From: Chrysomallon squamiferum
Taxonomy: Eukaryota; Mollusca; Gastropoda; Neomphalida; Peltospiridae
DNA: 64,000 nt
Direction: 5' to 3'
Assembly: GCA_012295275.1 (NCBI GenBank)
Contig: CM022679.1
Span: 22,583,915-22,647,914 of the forward strand
In this document: positions 54,660-64,000 of the stretch, piece by piece
Numbering within the stretch: the first letter of the stretch is position 1
Layout: every line of letters starts with the position of its first letter
Translations under genes and position numbers: made by a program
The notes under the pieces: generated by a model
What the model saw: only the letters and a program-made list of their open reading frames with translations
Database searches by the model: none
What the model was told of the DNA's origin: nothing

Positions 54660-55228
54660 GAGTGATCAGAAAAGTCTGTCGATGACTTTTGACATCAATT
54701 AAGGTGATGAAACCACTAATTGCGTTTTAAAATTACATTATTCACTGTGTCGAGGTCATTATAATTGTGACTAACCACAATAGCTTTGATTGTCATGTTT
54801 ATAACTGATTTTTTGAATAATTTTGTTTGACAATATTTTGCACAAAGTGTCTAAAATTCTAAAGAGAAATGTTTATGATTTTATTTTTTTATTATTATTA
54901 TTATTTTTTTAATATTGATCTGGAATAATAGGATACGATGACAGAACGGCCATAACTTATACATTAATATTTGTAATAATCGTACAAGATAGTTGGGGCT
55001 GGATATTTGACTGTCATTTTTGTTTTGACAAGGAAATCAAATACGTAATAATAATGATGCTTCTTTGGAGTTAATTACGTAATGAAATAGCATTAGCAAG
55101 CCTTTCTCTCTTTTACTCAGTGATTTTACTGGATTTAACAAGAGTTTAAAAATATTCTTATTTCATTGCATTTCCTTTTTGCATATATAAATATATATAT
55201 ATTACTTTTTATTTTTTATTTTTTACAG
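54660..55228. other. First intron of locus 2
   Basis: AT-rich; I see no exon or recognisable element. Confidence 0.5.
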
Positions 55229-55332
55229 GTAGATATCATTTCTCAACAACAACAAAAAATCCACAACTACTCTTGTTGCTAATGGCAACATTAACACGAT
55301 CACAGTGAACAATATTAATACCAAGCATATTT
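55229..55332 (+). pseudogene. Locus 2 exon O, frameshifted
   Basis: Acceptor tttttacag and donor gtaagt. The length is 104 nt, not a multiple of 3. The second half, in the frame that leaves phase 1, reads TLVANGNINTITVNN and continues, clearly paralogous to exons L and N. From the acceptor in phase 1, however, that frame is not reached and a stop follows. A one-base loss or two-base gain in the CAACAACAACAAAAAAT run explains it. Inclusion would break the protein, so the exon is probably dead or skipped. Confidence 0.65.
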
Positions 55333-55768
55333 GTAAGTTGATAATTTAATAAATTGTATATTAAATATTAAACAATCTGCTTTAGCACGTAAAATTATAT
55401 TTATTACATTTTATTTTATAATGACTGACTTATTTAGCAAACCAGTATATTCTTAGGTTTCCTTTCAAAGAACCCCTAGGTTTGTATCATTGCTTGGGTT
55501 AAGAAAAGCTGTTTTATATTCTTTCATGTCTATGGGTAGGTGTTTATTAAAAGATTCTTTGTCGCGAATCAGTAAGAACATGGTTGTGTGTTTCCTCTCT
55601 GGAAGTATCATTATTTAATAAAATTAATGACTGATAAGTATTAAAGTCAGTGTTTCTAAATGTTGTATAGATATGTTCTTTGTATTTAGACACTCTCTCA
55701 CCTATGTATATTTGATATATTGTTTTCAGTATTTTGTTTTGAATCCTTATTTTTCTTATTTTCTATAG

Positions 55769-56137
55769 ATAACAACTGTCTTGTAACACAAAATGATGAG
55801 GATCAACAAGCAAGCTATGGTACCACCGGAATTTCTGATCAGGGTCAACAAACAAGCTATGATGCCTCTGGAATTAGTGACTGGAGTCAACAAAGAAGCT
55901 ATGATGCCTCTGGAATTAGTGACTGGAGTCAACAAACAAGCTATGATGCCTCTGGAATTAGTGATTGGAGTCAACAAACAAGCTATGATGCCTCTGGAAT
56001 TAGTGATTGGAGTCAACAAACAAGCTATGATGCCTCTGGAATTAGTGACTGGAGTCAACAAGGAAGCTCTTATGCCTCCAGAATTTCAGATCTAGATCAG
56101 CAAACAAGCTGTGATGTCTCTGGAATTAGTGACCAGG
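55769..56137 (+). CDS. Locus 2 exon P: eight 14-residue repeats
   Basis: Acceptor tttctatag, phase 1 in (junction codon GAT after a G-ending exon). It opens NNCLVTQNDED and then has eight 42-nt repeats with consensus QQTSYDASGISDWS. The end copies are more diverged (QQASYGTTGISDQG first, QQTSCDVSGISDQG last). The repeats are rich in Gln, Ser, Asp and Gly, so probably a disordered, extensible linker. The 3' end is uncertain: gtcagc after 56137 gives phase 1 and total length 369 nt, fitting exon Q, but it is a modest donor. The open frame itself runs to TGA at 56209-56211. A broken partial copy of the last repeats lies at about 56272-56350. Confidence 0.6.
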
Positions 56138-56512
56138 GTCAGCTAGTGACAAACAACATGATGCCTCTGAGAATGCATTTGAACAAACAAAAATGGTATG
56201 ATGCCTCTTGAATTAATGACTGAATTCAACAAACAATTTGATATCTGAAGTTAATTTTATAATTTAATCTGATGCCTCCAGAATTTCATTCTAGATCAGC
56301 AAACAAGCTGTGATGTCTCTGGAATTAGTGACCAGGGTCACAAAGTGAGATACGACAACACTGAGAATGCACACACAACAAACAAATATAAGATTGATGA
56401 ATACTGAATTTCATTATTTAATACCTGAGTGAATTTTATAATTTAATCTAAACTTAATATTTCATTCTCTCTCTCACACAGCCACACACCCACATACATA
56501 AACACACACAAA

Positions 56513-56553
<41 letters not shown>

Positions 56554-56893
56554 GAGTATGTGTGTGTTTCTATGTATGTATGTGGGCCTGGGTGTGTGTG
56601 TGTGTGTGTCTTTGTTTATGTATGTATGCAGACACACATACACACACACATAGACATACACATATATATATATATATATATGAGTATGTGTGTGTTTCTG
56701 TGTATGTATGTTGGCCTGTGTGTGTGTGTGTGTCTTTGTTTATGTATGTATACACAGATACAAACACATATACACTCACACACACACACACACTTCTGTA
56801 TTGCCTGTATGTATGATTATGTGTGTGTGTGATGTTTTCAACACGAGAAAGCAAAACTTCGTTTGTCTTCATGTAAATTTATATTTCTTTCAG
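56138..56893. other. Intron of locus 2 with (CA)n/(GT)n tracts
   Basis: Contains a non-coding partial copy of the last repeats of exon P (about 56272-56350) and alternating (CA)n, (TA)n and (GT)n runs at 56475-56830. Open frames here are low-complexity. Confidence 0.75.
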
Positions 56894-57660
56894 ATGGCGA
56901 TGTATCACTGATAGCAAATTTGAAACCTGGTATGACTGCAACATTATGTGTGAAGATACTTTGTAAATCAGCTCTGAAAACAAACAGAAAAGGGCAAAAC
57001 TATATTTTTCTCATCATTGGTGATCTCACAGGGAAGATGCCAGTGATTGCTGCACATGGACAGGCAGTCTTTGTTCAGCACAAGATGGTAGCAGGAAATG
57101 TATATATTATGAACATAATTGTTGATGCATACTATTACAAACACATGTCAATGTATAGCTCTTACTTTACGATCAAAGGTGTCTTGAACACGAATAGTAA
57201 GATTGAAGCCTGTAAAGGTATGTATAGTATAGATGAAAAAAGGAATTGCTATGGTCAAATTATTGATGCATGCAAAAGCAGGAAGGCTTATGAAGGTTGT
57301 CCAAATATTAACTGCACTTTTCAGTTGGTTTATCTGACTAATGGCAGTTGTTACTTTTGTCCCAATTGCAAATCTAAATTCAGTGAACCACAGAAAAGAT
57401 TTAAGATCTTTTTCAAAATAATGGATCTGGAAACAAATACACAGTTTGCTGCATTTGCTTTTCACAACACAGCCTGCCAGCTTCTGCATGTTCATGAGAA
57501 AACATTCACTGAAATGTTTTCTCCACAAGAACCACACCGATTCACCTCTCTCTTGAACAGAAATTATAAATTTACCATTCTACTCAAAGTTAACTCAAAT
57601 ACAGTACAGCACATAAGGATTCTTGAAGCAGATCCTGAAACACCTTTTAATAATTATTAA
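56894..57660 (+). CDS. Locus 2 exon Q: RPA70-like OB-fold protein
   Basis: Terminal exon after tttctttcag, phase 1 in, ending TAA at 57658-57660; about 255 residues. Residues about 5-105 form an OB fold like DNA-binding domain A of RPA70: an IANLKPGMTATLCVKI start, a K/S/basic stretch, then a FLIIGDLTGKMPVIA strand pair. Residues about 120-250 match the RPA70 C-terminal domain (Rep_fac-A_C type). They contain a zinc ribbon with Cys spacing C-x4-C (CPNINC) and C-x2-C (CPNC), then the KRFKIFFKIMDLETNTQFAA strands and an EMFSPQEP helix. RPA70 binds single-stranded DNA in replication and repair, and its C domain also builds the trimer. This protein lacks the N and B OB domains, so it is not the housekeeping subunit. 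Nuclear ssDNA binding is inferred; locus 2 has no signal-peptide exon. RPA-like genes are also carried by some Helitron elements, but no helicase or Rep sequence is nearby. Confidence 0.85.
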
Positions 57661-57674
57661 TTATGTGTTAGAAA

Positions 57675-57680
57675 AATAAA
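57675..57680 (+). terminator. Polyadenylation signal AATAAA, locus 2
   Basis: AATAAA 15 bases after the stop of exon Q. It is the same as the signal after the locus 1 relic. Confidence 0.6.
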
Positions 57681-58290
57681 TAGTTACACATTTTTAAAAT
57701 GATATCTAAAATTATCTTTAATTAAAATGAATTAAAAGTAAGAACAGTTTTTGATTTTTAATGTAATAATAATTTAAACAATAATGTAATAAATATGTAA
57801 ATTGAATTTAACGCTAATAAGTATTATATACAATTACTAAGTATATTGATTTGATTTTATTATTAACAGAATCAGTTTAGCTAAAAGATTAATAATATTT
57901 GATTGTTTATAAATTTACCATACAAGCCTATATGTATGAATAATGTAACACGTGTGTCTTTAAATGAAATTCTGTTTCTTTGTTATTAGTGTTACTGAAT
58001 CGTGAATTTGTAAGTACACTTCTGTCAGTGTTTTGTTTGTTCTGTACTACTGAAAATTAATTGCAACAATTAAATATAAACAATGTTACATAAAAAATAA
58101 TCCTGTTCAATTTATTATTAATTTTTTAAATATTATTATTATTATTATGATTATTTTGTTGTTTTGTTTTCTTTCGTTTTTTCTTTCTTTTTTTGTTTTT
58201 TTGTTTGTTTGTTTGTTTGTTTTTTTGTTTGTTTTTTCTTGGATTTCCTTCATTTCTGTCACAGTGATATATGAAATATTTTTAATGAAA
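57681..58290. other. 3' flank of locus 2, no gene seen
   Basis: AT-rich. The first 250 bp align with 50.14-50.40 kb. A T-rich tract with TTTG runs lies at 58160-58240. Confidence 0.7.
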
Positions 58291-58499
58291 TATCAAATTT
58301 TTGTTAATACTTACTTTACTTTGTTATTATTTAATTAATATTGTCATTTATTTAAAATATTTAATTTGGATATGTACGGTGCATGTAATAATATTTAGAA
58401 ATGATCCTAATATTTAACTTTGTTACTAATCTATATTTACGACCTTGTGTATGATTAGTAAAATTAATGTGCAGCTCTATTTAAGAGTTTTATAAATTT

Positions 58500-58554
<55 letters not shown>

Positions 58555-59220
58555 CTTTTATTACGTAGTACCAAACAAAACAGTATGTTCAGTATTATAA
58601 ATTTTAAAACGTATTTACGTTTTGCTATGTTTTCAACAAAGTGTCGCTTTATGTTGTATTCAGAAGAAAAAAAAAAACAAAGAAAAAAATTAAGACTGCG
58701 GAAAAAAAGGGTAAAAACACAATCTGATCCCCCTACCTGATCAAAAATAGACCATTCTACCCAATCGCAAATCACCTGCGGTTAACCGTAGCCAATAAAA
58801 TTTTATCAAACTGTAAACAGCAGTCAACCAATGATGTTCCAGGACGGTTAACCGCATCCAATCAGAAAATATCAGCTGATAGCTGGGCGTCAATCTTCTA
58901 GGTGAAAGACGTGTAAGGGAAATAAATTTTCATTCAGTACTGAAATGTTCTTAGAATAATCTTCGTAATCTAAGCACTTTGCAGACGATTTTATTCAATA
59001 TGCATGTATTGTTATTATTAGTAGTAGTAGTGTTTCCTAGATCCTTTTTAACACCGTTCTCGATAGGGAACGGAAAGAACGCAGGTAATTTATATAGACT
59101 CTATCTATTTATTTATTTATCAGTTTTCCATGTATTTATTTACAGAGAATAAAAAAATGAAAACACAAACAATAGGAACATACTGTTTAAAGTGATCTCA
59201 CATCCATTTTCGTGATCTGT
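58290..59220. repeat. Segmental duplication, copy U3 (5' half)
   Basis: Same order of landmarks as 370-1460: AT-rich start, (GA)n (58503-58550), CCAAT cluster (58750-58865), cgttctcgatagggaac, and then the tactgtttaaagtgatctca segment. It stops before any GPCR exon. Confidence 0.85.
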
Positions 59221-59275
59221 TCACTTTGCAGATAATTTTAGTCGATATGTTTATTAAATAAGTTATTATTATTGC

Positions 59276-59334
<59 letters not shown>

Positions 59335-59846
59335 ATTATTATCCTTTTTAACAGCGTTCTCATATTTAATTAATATAGTGATTTATTTACAATATTTAAC
59401 TTGGATATGCACGTAATTTTATTTAGAAAATTATCCTAATATTTAACTTTGTTACTAATCTATATTTACGAGCTTGTGTATGATTAGTAAAATTACTGTG
59501 TAGTTTTATTTTATAGTTTTATTATCATGGTGAAGGGTTTTTGCTGTTCGTTATCACACAAACAATTTGCAGAATAAACAAATTATGTTTTTTTTCTTCA
59601 GATTTTTGTTGCTGTTGTTACTGTTTTATTAGTTAATCAGTTAATATATTTACTTACTTTCTTATTTATTTATTTATTTATTTATCTTTTAATATTTCCC
59701 TGACTCATTCATTCAAATAATAATATATTTTTAAACCCTCAGTAAAGAACGAATATGCCCAAGCACACATACATACATACATACATACATACATACATAC
59801 ATAACTCACATATTAAAAAGTAAAGAAACGAGTGTTTATTAAAAGC

Positions 59847-59901
<55 letters not shown>

Positions 59902-60954
59902 CTTGAACTACGTAGCACCAACCAAAACTGCATTTTCAGTATTATAAATTCTAAAATACATTCGCGGCTTGCTGTGTTTTCAACAAGTATCGTCGTATGT
60001 TGTATTCAGAAGACTGCGGAAAAATAGGGTCAAAACAACAATCTGTTCCCCTACCTTTATCACAAATAGACCTTTCCAGCCAATCGCAAATCACCTGCGG
60101 TTAACCGTAGCCAATAAGATTTTATCAAACTGTAACCAGCAGTCAACCAATGATGTTCCAGGACGGTTAACCGCATCCAATCAGAAAATATCACCTGATA
60201 GCTGGGTGTCACTGTTGGAGGTGAACGCAGTGTAAGGGAAATAACCTTTCATTCAATGCTGAAATGCTCTTGGAATAATTTTCGTGGTCTATATACTTTG
60301 CAGACGATTTTATTCAATATGCTTGTAAAATGAGTTATTATTATTATTATTATTATTAGTGTTTTCTAGATCCTTTTTCACAGCGTTCTCGATATGGAAC
60401 GGAAAGGATGCACGTAATTTATGTAGATTCTATTTATTTATTTATTTATTTATTTATCATATTTTTTTTCATTTATTTACTTATTTATTTATTCATTTAT
60501 TTATTTGTCATTTTTCCATTTATTTACTTATTTATTTATTTATTTTTTTTTTAGCATTTTTTCATTTATTTACTTATTTATTTATTAATTTATTTATTTT
60601 TCTGTTTGTTTATTTATCTATTTACAGGGAATTAAAAGACAAACTAAAACAACAGGAACATACAGTTTAAAGTTTGATTTGATTTTTATTCTTGGCGTCC
60701 CTCTTTTACTTTTTTCTTTTCATTAAATTCTTTAGTTTTACACTTTATTTTTTAAAAATGTTGTAGAAAATACAAAGCAGATATAAATATAATTTATTAT
60801 ATGCATGTACACACGCACACACGCACATGTTTTTAACATAATCCGCATGGAAGTTTATAATATGGTTTTCGAGTTTAGACTCGTTATGAATATTTAGTTC
60901 ACTTTCTTTGCAAATTTAAAAAGATGTGTGTTGTCTATTATATTCTATACCAAC

Positions 60955-61020
<66 letters not shown>

Positions 61021-61400
61021 TTAAAACACAAACAGAAAAAGTCCACAGTAAAATGTCAGTATCTGAATGGCGAGTCACTACGTACCGGTGGTGTCTATGT
61101 GAAACAAAGGTGGCGGTCTTAATGGGACTACATGACCGTCAAACCTGTTACAAGACAGCATGGATCTGAACGCATCTCTAAACTGATTATTATACACGAC
61201 GTACAGAAACACGTTGTACGCCGCACTGAAAGCTGACAGAGCTATCCGCACAAGATTGACAGGTCCGCTAGAATACTCCGCCCCATCCAGACCGAACACT
61301 TTCTGAAATAAAAAATAAAAAATAATAATAATAAGTTATGTATAAAGAATAGAAGTCATCTAAATCGTATCAGAATTGAAGGTTCTAAGGCTTTATTTCT
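59220..61400. repeat. Segmental duplication, copy U4
   Basis: Begins after an (ATT)n tract (59276-59342) and repeats the whole unit: AT-rich start, (CATA)n (59768-59802), (GA)n (59851-59898), CCAAT cluster (60070-60185), (TTTA)n (60430-60625), (TC)n (60959-61017) and the full GPCR last exon. This copy is joined to the rest of the GPCR gene and so may be the parent. Confidence 0.8.
61078..61302 (-). CDS. GPCR last exon (ECL3, TM7, C-tail)
   Basis: The acceptor tatttcag on the minus strand precedes AAA GTG TTC, in phase 0, and the stop is at 61078-61080. Joined to the exon at 62761 it reads on without a break from TM6 through ECL3 to TM7 ([20 protein letters not shown]) and a tail ending DTTGT. 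The NPxxY motif is NVFLY, with Val in place of Pro7.50. Tail Cys (SMLSCNR) could be palmitoylated. Confidence 0.85.
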   Translation of the reverse strand, partial: KVFGLDGAEYSSGPVNLVRIALSAFSAAYNVFLYVVYNNQFRDAFRSMLSCNRFDGHVVPLRPPPLFHIDTTGT

Positions 61401-61456
61401 AAACTGTTTTGTATAAAGATAATAAATTATGACACAGGAGACTACTGCAACTATCG

Positions 61457-61511
<55 letters not shown>

Positions 61512-62760
61512 TGAATGCACCTTTTCATATGTTAGCGCATGTCACGGTATTTGATAAAAGCTTCGTGGAGCAGTGGTCGGAATGGTTTTACTAAGATATT
61601 TCTCCATCCACCCTTTTCTGTAGGAAAATCTACATCGTAACAATGAAATACACCTTGAATGCAACAGTATTTTAAAATTATTTATAACCTCTGGCATAAA
61701 TAAAATTTCTTTCAATAAATATTTCATCTCTTACGACAACGAGATCGTATCCAGACATTAAGAAATGAAGAGTCATCAGATTCGTCACATTATTTAAAAT
61801 ATTTGACCTCCCCCAATTTCTGATATTTTAGTTCGGTTCTTGTTAACTGTAATAAGCGATATGGTGAAAGAAATGTTAGTATGTCATAACGGCTTCTCAA
61901 TTAAAGGGAAGTAACTTTTTTTTTTTTTTCTTTTTTTCTTTTTCTTCCGCATAATGAATTCATTGAAACGATTTCTTATCTTATGAATATAGCTTTATTA
62001 CGAAAGAATATGCATCAATTAATGGAAAAAGAGGGCGACTTTTTTTTTTTTTTTTCCTTTTTTCGGTTCAGAATATTCAACAAATGTCATTAGATTAAGC
62101 ATTTTCGTATGTATAATTATTTCGGAAAAATGTAATTTTTGAAGTGATACCATGAGAAGAGATCGATCTCAGACAGTTAAATCCTTGTAATATTATGCCG
62201 AGTGGTTTTGAGTATCCCACAATACAGCCAAATACTGATACGTATTATAAATTATTATTATTATTATAATTATTTTTATTATATTTATTGTTATTATTAG
62301 TATTAGTATTAGTAAGTAATGTTTAAAACTGATTTAAAAGAAAAATATTAAACCACAAGACTATCAAATACAATTATCATAAAATCATCATCATTATGAC
62401 GTTATCATCAATATGATCCGGACATTATTGACATCAGGATGAATTTTAATTTATTATCTTATCTACCATCTGAAAGACGCCACCACCATAACTCACCACC
62501 AGCACCATCATCATCATCATCATCATAATTACAAACATCTTGGCCAGTATTATCGTGATACTATTTTTCAAAGCCATCATTATCGTCGTCATCTTTACGA
62601 TGATCGTCATTAACGTCAACGCTACAATCTTCATCATGGTCATGATCATTATAATCATCTACATAAACCTTGTCATCACCAACATCATATTTATCATCAT
62701 CAGCAGCAGCAGCAGCAGCATCACCATTATCATTGGTAAAAGAGGAAAAACGACACTTAC
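61303..62760 (-). other. GPCR intron
   Basis: Contains (ATT)n at 61458-61510, T-runs at 61917-61945 and 62041-62060, and CAT/CAG triplet runs at 62500-62720. No exon seen inside. Confidence 0.8.
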
Positions 62761-62911
62761 AGCAATAACAAGCAGAGTAAAATACGGGGCCCACGAAACG
62801 GCAAATAGAGCGGTTGCTATGACAAGCAGGTGTATGATTTTCATCTTTTTAGCTGCCACCAGTCGCCTCTGATGTGTCTCTTCAGCCTCTTTGCCAATCT
62901 TCCACACAAAT
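62761..62911 (-). CDS. GPCR exon (ICL3 and TM6)
   Basis: 151 nt between the acceptor ggtttcag and the donor gtaagt. It enters in phase 2 and leaves in phase 0. It reads FVWKIGKEAEETHQRRLVAA, a basic third intracellular loop, then TM6 with LFAVSWAPYFTLLVIA, which has the W-x-P (CWxP-type) motif. Phases match both neighbouring exons exactly. Confidence 0.9.
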
Positions 62912-63373
62912 CTGAAACCGAACAACATAAATAAACAATCAGATACACGATGAATACGAATGGAATGGAATGGAATATATACATATAATGTATATAGGTG
63001 TATGTTTTTGTGTACCTTTGCATGTATGTATTGATATATATATAGATAGATACATTTGTGTGTAAATAAGTGTCTCTGTAATTTGTATAATGTGTATGTA
63101 TACAGCTGTTTTGTGTAAAAAGGAAATGACAGACAGAAACCCCTTAATTCCGTTTCTTATTTCAGTAGTTAGGAAATACAGAACAAAGACAATTTTTAAT
63201 GTGCTGTTTCCCAAACAGAAGGAAATGGTCTTTGATCAAACAGATTGGCAGGAACGGGAAATACTTCAATGAGAGCAAGATCATCAACATTATTATGTTG
63301 TTGTTATCTTTTTCTTCTTGACAGTTTTTGTTTTTATTTTTTATTTTAGTTTTGTTGTTGTTATTATAAATGC

Positions 63374-63440
<67 letters not shown>

Positions 63441-63520
63441 GTTGTTGTTGTTACTGTTGTTGCTGTTGTTCATATACGTCATATTATTATTATCATAACT
63501 ATCATCATCATCATCATCAG

Positions 63521-63556
<36 letters not shown>

Positions 63557-63566
63557 TATTATTATA

Positions 63567-63601
<35 letters not shown>

Positions 63602-63633
63602 AACTCCATTAAGACAATCTCAAAAAATTTCAC
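62912..63633 (-). other. GPCR intron with ATT/CAT repeats
   Basis: Holds (TA/TG) runs near 62970-63100, (ATT)n at 63370-63440 and (CAT)n at 63500-63560. No exon seen. Confidence 0.8.
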
Positions 63634-64000
63634 CTAACAACCACGATGCAGTTGGAGATGATCATCACCAACGGTATTAAATAGGCGACAAAAACCAACA
63701 TCAGTCCATTGGTGACCGAATACGTCGTCGACGTCGTACTTCCGCACGTGGTGTGCGCGTCGGACACGTTGTGGCTTGGGCCGTACTCGACGAAGGAGGA
63801 GTACTCGAAGATGGTTGGGATGCAGACGCAGAAAGACCCCACCCAGATGGTCGGGATGACCACCCGCAGAACACTGGCTGCACTCTGCTCTCGACAAAAC
63901 ACAATGGCTTTTCTCCTTTCGAACGAGATGACCACGAGCGAATAGATGGACACCATGATGCAGAAGATAGGCGCAAAATTGACCATGCTGCAAACGGCTG
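63634..64000 (-). CDS. Class A GPCR exon (TM3-TM5), open at the right edge
   Basis: The minus-strand frame enters from beyond 64000 and ends at the donor gtgaaa in phase 2. It starts AVCSMVNFAPIFCIMVSIYS, where the Cys is likely Cys3.25 of the TM3-ECL2 disulfide. TM3 ends SFERRKAI, so the DRY motif is ERR with Arg3.50 kept. TM4 has a Trp (TIWVGSF). ECL2 carries a sequon (NVS) and a Cys (TTCGS). TM5 reads VFVAYLIPLVMIISNCIVVV with the usual Pro. The pattern fits a rhodopsin-family receptor for a peptide ligand; the exact subfamily cannot be told. TM1-TM2 lie outside the window. The receptor would couple to G proteins at the plasma membrane. Confidence 0.9.
   Translation of the reverse strand, partial: SRLQHGQFCAYLLHHGVHLFARGHLVRKEKSHCVLSRAECSQCSAGGHPDHLGGVFLRLHPNHLRVLLLRRVRPKPQRVRRAHHVRKYDVDDVFGHQWTDVGFCRLFNTVGDDHLQLHRGC

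Larger units (their letters stand above)
52720..54660. repeat. Segmental duplication, copy U2 (most complete)
   Basis: Contains the GA/actgctttta landmark, a partial CCAAT block in which gatgttccaggacggttaac occurs twice, the cgttctcgatagggaac segment, the (TC)n tract (53614-53662), a full GPCR last exon, (ATA)n, and the shared upstream region and MATVK start exon of locus 2. Confidence 0.85.

Noticed and set aside
55756-56095. Other-frame ORFs across the 42-bp repeats (both strands)
   Set aside because: A 42-bp unit is open in several frames at once; only the frame with the phase 1 acceptor at 55769 fits the gene.
63634-63993. Overlapping long frames on both strands over the GPCR exon
   Set aside because: Shadows of the GC-richer coding exon; only one frame shows the TM3-TM5 motifs.

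Overview
The window is eukaryotic: AT-rich, intron-rich and packed with microsatellites ((GA/TC)n, (TA)n, (ATT)n, (CA)n, (TTTA)n). A peptide-receptor-like class A GPCR, a FLYWCH/MULE transposase relic, a hAT-type MITE and an RPA70-like protein all fit an invertebrate genome. A lophotrochozoan, probably a mollusc, is my best guess, but no single marker proves it.

Layout. (1) 1-7.8 kb: segmental-duplication debris holding truncated copies of the GPCR last exon, a FLYWCH/MULE relic (minus strand) and an ATG/ATA-rich minisatellite. At 5267-5282 lies a tiny start exon (MATVK, phase-1 donor). (2) 8.1-14.2 kb: a tandem array of roughly 1-kb units. Eight of them carry a 16-nt micro start exon beginning ATGGCGTCTC and ending in phase 1. 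(3) 14.9-49.2 kb, plus strand: a gene ('locus 1') built from short exons of 51-111 nt. Every one is a multiple of 3, bounded by AG/GT sites and in phase 1-1. It includes a hydrophobic signal-peptide-like exon, three 90-nt A exons in 1.37-kb repeats, nine near-identical 93-nt B exons in 2.4-kb repeats, a fourth diverged A exon and 13 further exons (C, D, F1, E, F2, G-N). Several of the 13 are visibly paralogous to one another. The last exon ends in TAA. (4) 50.1 kb: a relic of an RPA-like terminal exon and its polyA region. (5) 50.8-52.7 kb: nine copies of a minisatellite of about 210 bp. (6) 54.5-57.7 kb, plus strand: a second, shorter paralogue ('locus 2') with a MATVK start exon, a frameshifted module exon, an exon of eight 14-residue repeats and a 255-residue RPA70-like terminal exon (OB fold plus zinc-ribbon OB fold). 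(7) 52.7-54.6 and 58.3-61.4 kb: more copies of the segmental duplication. (8) 61.1-64.0 kb, minus strand: three exons of a class A GPCR, open at the right edge. A second full copy of its last exon lies at 53.7 kb, so locus 2 sits on the opposite strand between the two alternative GPCR ends.

The most interesting system is locus 1. It combines interchangeable micro start exons, a hydrophobic exon that completes a signal peptide only when joined to them, and a long run of symmetric exons that can be skipped or repeated without changing frame. Many exons carry N-glycosylation sequons. It resembles in principle the micro-exon genes of flatworms, but it is related by its 3' end to a nucleic-acid-binding RPA-like gene. 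The exon model is read by eye from splice sites and phase; no transcript evidence was available.
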